A DNA stretch of 8,325 nucleotides from Dehalococcoidales bacterium (GTDB lineage Bacteria; Chloroflexota; Dehalococcoidia; Dehalococcoidales; Fen-1064). Where the stretch lies: positions 1 through 8,325 of the forward strand of contig DAOUVG010000053.1 in assembly GCA_030667735.1 (NCBI GenBank). The letters are read 5' to 3'. The notes beneath the pieces are model-generated. The model saw only the letters and a program-made list of their open reading frames with translations, had not been told where the DNA came from and did no database searches. Shown in pieces: positions 6,239 to 8,325 of this stretch. Each line of letters opens with the position of its first letter. Position 1 is the first letter of the stretch. Position numbers and translations under genes: made by a program.

Positions 6239-6425
6239 CTGCAAGTCGTTATTGTACAGTTATTTATTAGATAAAGAACTGTTGTCCCTCATGGGATGCT
6301 CCCAGCGGGCATCCCATGTTTCAAGCGGTTTACCAGCCTGGGCCTGGGGACTAATCGGTGTCGTCTCACTTGGAGTAATCAGCGCAATCACCCTTCTTGC
6401 TACTAGGCATTTCAAGAAAGCCTGA
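6231..6425 (+). CDS. Possible small membrane protein or membrane-anchor relic
   Basis: A 64-residue frame from ATG 6231, or 45 residues from ATG 6291; neither start has a clear ribosome binding site. The C-terminal half is a convincing membrane helix (residues 35-57, from LPAWAWGLIGVV onward) followed by a basic tail, RHFKKA. That layout, helix then positive residues then stop, is typical of the anchor at the end of a surface protein, so this may be the 3' relic of a larger gene rather than an intact small one. It begins inside the preceding relic, and a 10-bp hairpin covers the second ATG. The first 20 codons fall in an unusually AT-rich stretch (about 6244-6282) and look non-coding. Confidence 0.3.
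   Translation: MTDCKSLLYSYLLDKELLSLMGCSQRASHVSSGLPAWAWGLIGVVSLGVISAITLLATRHFKKA
6290..6318 (+). other. Perfect 10-bp hairpin
   Basis: CATGGGATGC (6290-6299) pairs perfectly with GCATCCCATG (6309-6318) across a 9-base loop. No T run follows on either strand. It might serve as a transcription stop or RNA end for the genes upstream, or as an inverted-repeat binding site. Confidence 0.45.
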
Positions 6426-6539
6426 AGTGCCGTGGAATTTCCCAGCCTCGATTGTGTACCCTTAACCATCCCTATCTGCACCATTTCAGAACTGGTGCTG
6501 TGCAGTAGACTGGCGTCAGGGTCTCTCCGGCTGCACGGC

Positions 6540-6779
6540 TTCTATGCCCACAAGCAGGCTTCAGGGGTGCCTGAAGACAAGGCACAGAGGAATTGTACTA
6601 TTTACCAGGCTGGTGGTATAAGAACTGGTGTCGGCCTCGGGCTCGCAATTGCCAAAGAGATAATCGTAGCTCATGGCGGGACGATAGAGGCGAGTAGTAC
6701 CGCTGGTGCTGGAACAGAATTCATAGTCAGACTATCTGTCGGTAGCCCGGAGTCGTTAGAACCGGGTACGCCGAGCTAG
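6540..6779 (+). pseudogene. 3' relic of a sensor histidine kinase (ATP-binding end)
   Basis: The frame open from 6432 to TAG 6777-6779 contains the end of a histidine kinase catalytic domain. SGVPED (6561-6578) fits a G1-box region that normally reads DxGxGIPxE; its leading Asp is lost. GVGLGLAIAKEII (from 6627) is the G2 box, followed by AHGG, an S..GAGTEF segment and a final strand, the canonical end of an HATPase_c domain. The dimerisation domain with the phospho-accepting His, the N box and any sensor are absent, and the residues before about 6540 match nothing in the family. The linker between the G1 and G2 regions is short and irregular. A truncated, non-functional remnant is the best reading; a stand-alone ATPase fragment is unlikely because no start signal is present. 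Confidence 0.75.
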
Positions 6780-6804
6780 ACTGTTTTTTGCGTCGCGGTA
6801 TAAG
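6777..6804 (+). promoter_or_regulatory. Possible promoter for the DUF1015 gene
   Basis: TATAAG (6799-6804) matches the -10 consensus at 5 of 6 positions. TAGACT (6777-6782), 16 bases upstream, matches -35 at 4 of 6. A start near 6811 would place the first hairpin of the leader (6815) at the 5' end of the transcript. Confidence 0.35.
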
Positions 6805-6814
6805 GCGCTTTCAA

Positions 6815-6892
6815 TCAGTGGTGTAGAATCCCGGGACGGGTAAGTCCTTCTCTACACTGAACCAGTTCAGACACTTGCACCACCTATGTGCA
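6815..6892 (+). promoter_or_regulatory. Structured leader with three inverted repeats
   Basis: First, TCAGTG plus TAGA (6815-6820 and 6824-6827, with a 3-base GTG bulge) pairs with TCTACACTGA (6851-6860), enclosing an inner stem of GGAC (6834-6837) and GTCC (6844-6847). Second, CTGAAC (6857-6862) pairs with GTTCAG (6865-6870); it shares CTGA with the right arm of the first, so the two cannot form fully together. Third, TGCAC (6876-6880) pairs with GTGCA (6888-6892). This could be a cis-regulatory RNA leader or a cluster of operators. No known riboswitch or T-box core was recognised. Confidence 0.35.
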
Positions 6893-6948
6893 TACAGTAA
6901 ACTAGTCCTGAGACGAATCCCCGGCATGAAGGGCTGGTAGGAGAAAGA

Positions 6949-8277
6949 GTGGCTGAGATTCGCCCTTTCCGCGGTCTGCATTACAACCAGTCGATAGTCA
7001 GCGACCTTTCCAGGGTTATCTGCCCACCCTACGATGTCATTTCCCCGCAGCTCCAGCAGGAACTCTATACCCGGAGCGAGTATAACTTCATCAGGCTTGA
7101 ATACGGTCGGGAGTTACCCCAGAACGATATCGGCGATAATCGGTACACCCGTTCCGCGGTGGTCCTCGAAGACTGGCTCCGGCAGGGCATCCTCGAGATA
7201 GATGGGGCGCACTCCCTCTACCTTCACGACCACTACTTCCAGTACCGGGAAAGGGAGTACCATCGTCGCGGGATAATTGTCCTCGTCCGGCTGGAAGAGT
7301 GGGACACTATGGTTGTCCGCCCTCACGAGGGTACCCTGGCCGGGCCCCGGCGCGACCGACTGGACCTGCTCTGGACACTCCAAGCCAATACAAGTCCGGT
7401 CCTGGCAATGTATAAAGATAGCAGCCAGGAAATATCTGCATTACTGGCGGGTGAGGCAATCCGTCCCCCAATGATACGTACAGGTACACTTGACGGGGAG
7501 CGTCATGAGGTCTGGGCCATCACTGAACCTGGCACCATCCGCTCCATATCCGATTGTCTGGCGGAACAGCCACTCTACATCGCGGATGGGCATCATCGCT
7601 ATACCAGCGCCCTCACATACCGGCGGGAAAGGCGGGCCTATTCACCGACCTCTTCCGGAACGGAGGACTCTCCCGGGGATGAACCGTTTGACTTCGTTAT
7701 GATGACACTGGTGGACCTGAGCGACCCCGGACTCATTATCCTGGCACCTCACCGGCTTGTCCGCGGTATTACGAAGCCACTTCTTGATGGGCTGCCGGCC
7801 AAGCTGGAGGCCTTTTTCGAGATAGAGCATCTCCCATTCACCGGACAGGGTGTCTGGCAGCGTGTGGATGAACTGACTACAGGAACGAACGAGGTAAGGC
7901 TGGCCTGTTTCGGTGCTGCCGGTAATGATGTCCTGCTGCTCCGGCTGCGCGATTCCGCAGGCATCGGCGCGATGATGCCATCCTTTCATTCCCCGATGTT
8001 CGAGAGACTGGACGTCACCATCACCGACCACATAATACTGGAGAAGCTACTCGAAATAGACCCCTCGGGTGATGAGGCCAGGGTCGCCTACTGCCAGGAC
8101 CGCCAGGAGGCAATCAACAGGGTACTGGACGGGGAATACCAGCTCACTTTCTTCCTGGAACCAGTGAATCCCGAGCTTGTCAAGGCCGTTGCCGATAGCG
8201 GGGATACAATGCCGCGGAAGTCAACCTACTTCTACCCCAAGACGCCGGTGGGTCTCGTTTTCAACCGGCTCGTCTAA
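6949..8277 (+). CDS. DUF1015 family protein
   Basis: A 442-residue protein of full family length. Family landmarks are PFRGLHYN (residues 6-13), VICPPYDVISP (23-33), RPHEGTL (124-130) with DRLDLLW (136-142), YIADGHHRYTSAL (210-222), and the terminal YFYPKTPVGLVFNRLV. The strongly conserved HE, DR and DGHHRY residues suggest an enzyme active site, but the family's reaction is not established; some members are annotated only as co-transcribed with serB. There is no signal peptide or membrane helix, so it should be cytoplasmic. The start is GTG at 6949, set by AGGAG (6939-6943) 5 bases upstream and by the conserved N-terminus beginning almost at once. A long, structured leader precedes it. No serB-like or serine-pathway gene is visible in this window. 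Confidence 0.92.
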   Translation: MAEIRPFRGLHYNQSIVSDLSRVICPPYDVISPQLQQELYTRSEYNFIRLEYGRELPQNDIGDNRYTRSAVVLEDWLRQGILEIDGAHSLYLHDHYFQYREREYHRRGIIVLVRLEEWDTMVVRPHEGTLAGPRRDRLDLLWTLQANTSPVLAMYKDSSQEISALLAGEAIRPPMIRTGTLDGERHEVWAITEPGTIRSISDCLAEQPLYIADGHHRYTSALTYRRERRAYSPTSSGTEDSPGDEPFDFVMMTLVDLSDPGLIILAPHRLVRGITKPLLDGLPAKLEAFFEIEHLPFTGQGVWQRVDELTTGTNEVRLACFGAAGNDVLLLRLRDSAGIGAMMPSFHSPMFERLDVTITDHIILEKLLEIDPSGDEARVAYCQDRQEAINRVLDGEYQLTFFLEPVNPELVKAVADSGDTMPRKSTYFYPKTPVGLVFNRLV

Positions 8278-8278
8278 A

Positions 8279-8298
8279 CGGCTTGCGGAAGCAAGCCG
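8279..8298 (+). terminator. Strong hairpin after the DUF1015 gene
   Basis: A perfect 8-bp stem, CGGCTTGC (8279-8286) and GCAAGCCG (8291-8298), carries a GGAA loop of the stable GNRA class and begins two bases after the TAA. The downstream sequence is pyrimidine-rich but has no T run, so it may stop transcription inefficiently or protect the 3' end. Confidence 0.6.
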
Positions 8299-8325
8299 CC
8301 CTATCTTCCCTGGAACTTCGGCTGG

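Noticed and set aside
5780..6244. Minus-strand frame sharing a peptide with the minus strand of 4018-4350
   Set aside because: The shared peptide arises because both contain the repeat; the + strand reading has the better protein resemblance and its differences fall at synonymous or conservative positions.
6743..6790. Hairpin CCCGG/CCGGG followed by a T6 run at the end of the kinase relic
   Set aside because: The T run lies about 15 bases beyond the stem and the loop is large, so it does not meet the form of an intrinsic terminator.

Overview
The window reads as a moderately GC-rich bacterial chromosome segment in which every gene I accept lies on the + strand. The gene set (a DUF362 Fe-S protein, an extended SDR, a DUF4870 membrane protein, an HMG-CoA-lyase-like enzyme, an FmdB-type zinc ribbon and a DUF1015 protein), together with two gene-tail relics that resemble the C-termini of large Chloroflexota TPR/ATPase regulators, suggests an anaerobic, Dehalococcoidia-like member of the Chloroflexota. 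That placement is inference from family content, not proof. No rRNA, tRNA, CRISPR array, phage genes or complete insertion sequence was seen.

Layout. Positions 1-359 hold the 3' end of an unrecognised gene that ends in a terminator-like hairpin. Positions 360-809 are non-coding apart from a possible promoter near 599-627. Positions 810-3405 form a likely operon: a DUF362 protein with an unusual cysteine arrangement, a small helical protein of unknown function, and an NAD(P)-dependent extended SDR whose ATG overlaps the preceding stop. Positions 3406-3678 carry a hairpin, a canonical G-quadruplex motif and a near-consensus sigma-70-type promoter driving a three-helix DUF4870 membrane protein (3679-4005). 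Positions 4133-6120 hold an HMG-CoA-lyase-like DRE-TIM enzyme with altered active-site positions, a short FmdB-type zinc ribbon and an unknown 127-residue protein.

This three-gene block is flanked by two directly oriented copies of a degraded gene tail (about 4021-4104 and 6122-6238; 39 of 48 bases identical over the best stretch). Positions 6122-6779 look like a graveyard of 3' gene ends: the second regulator tail, a possible membrane-anchor tail, and the ATP-binding end of a sensor histidine kinase, all in the same orientation and each ending at a stop codon. A structured leader with three inverted repeats (6815-6892) then precedes an intact DUF1015 gene (6949-8277), which ends in a strong hairpin.

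The intact genes do not form one recognisable pathway. The 810-3405 operon and the lyase suggest redox or acyl-CoA-type metabolism, but no substrate can be read from the sequence. The points most worth pursuing are the altered active site of the lyase-like enzyme, the direct repeats around its gene block, the run of truncated tails, and the leader upstream of the DUF1015 gene.
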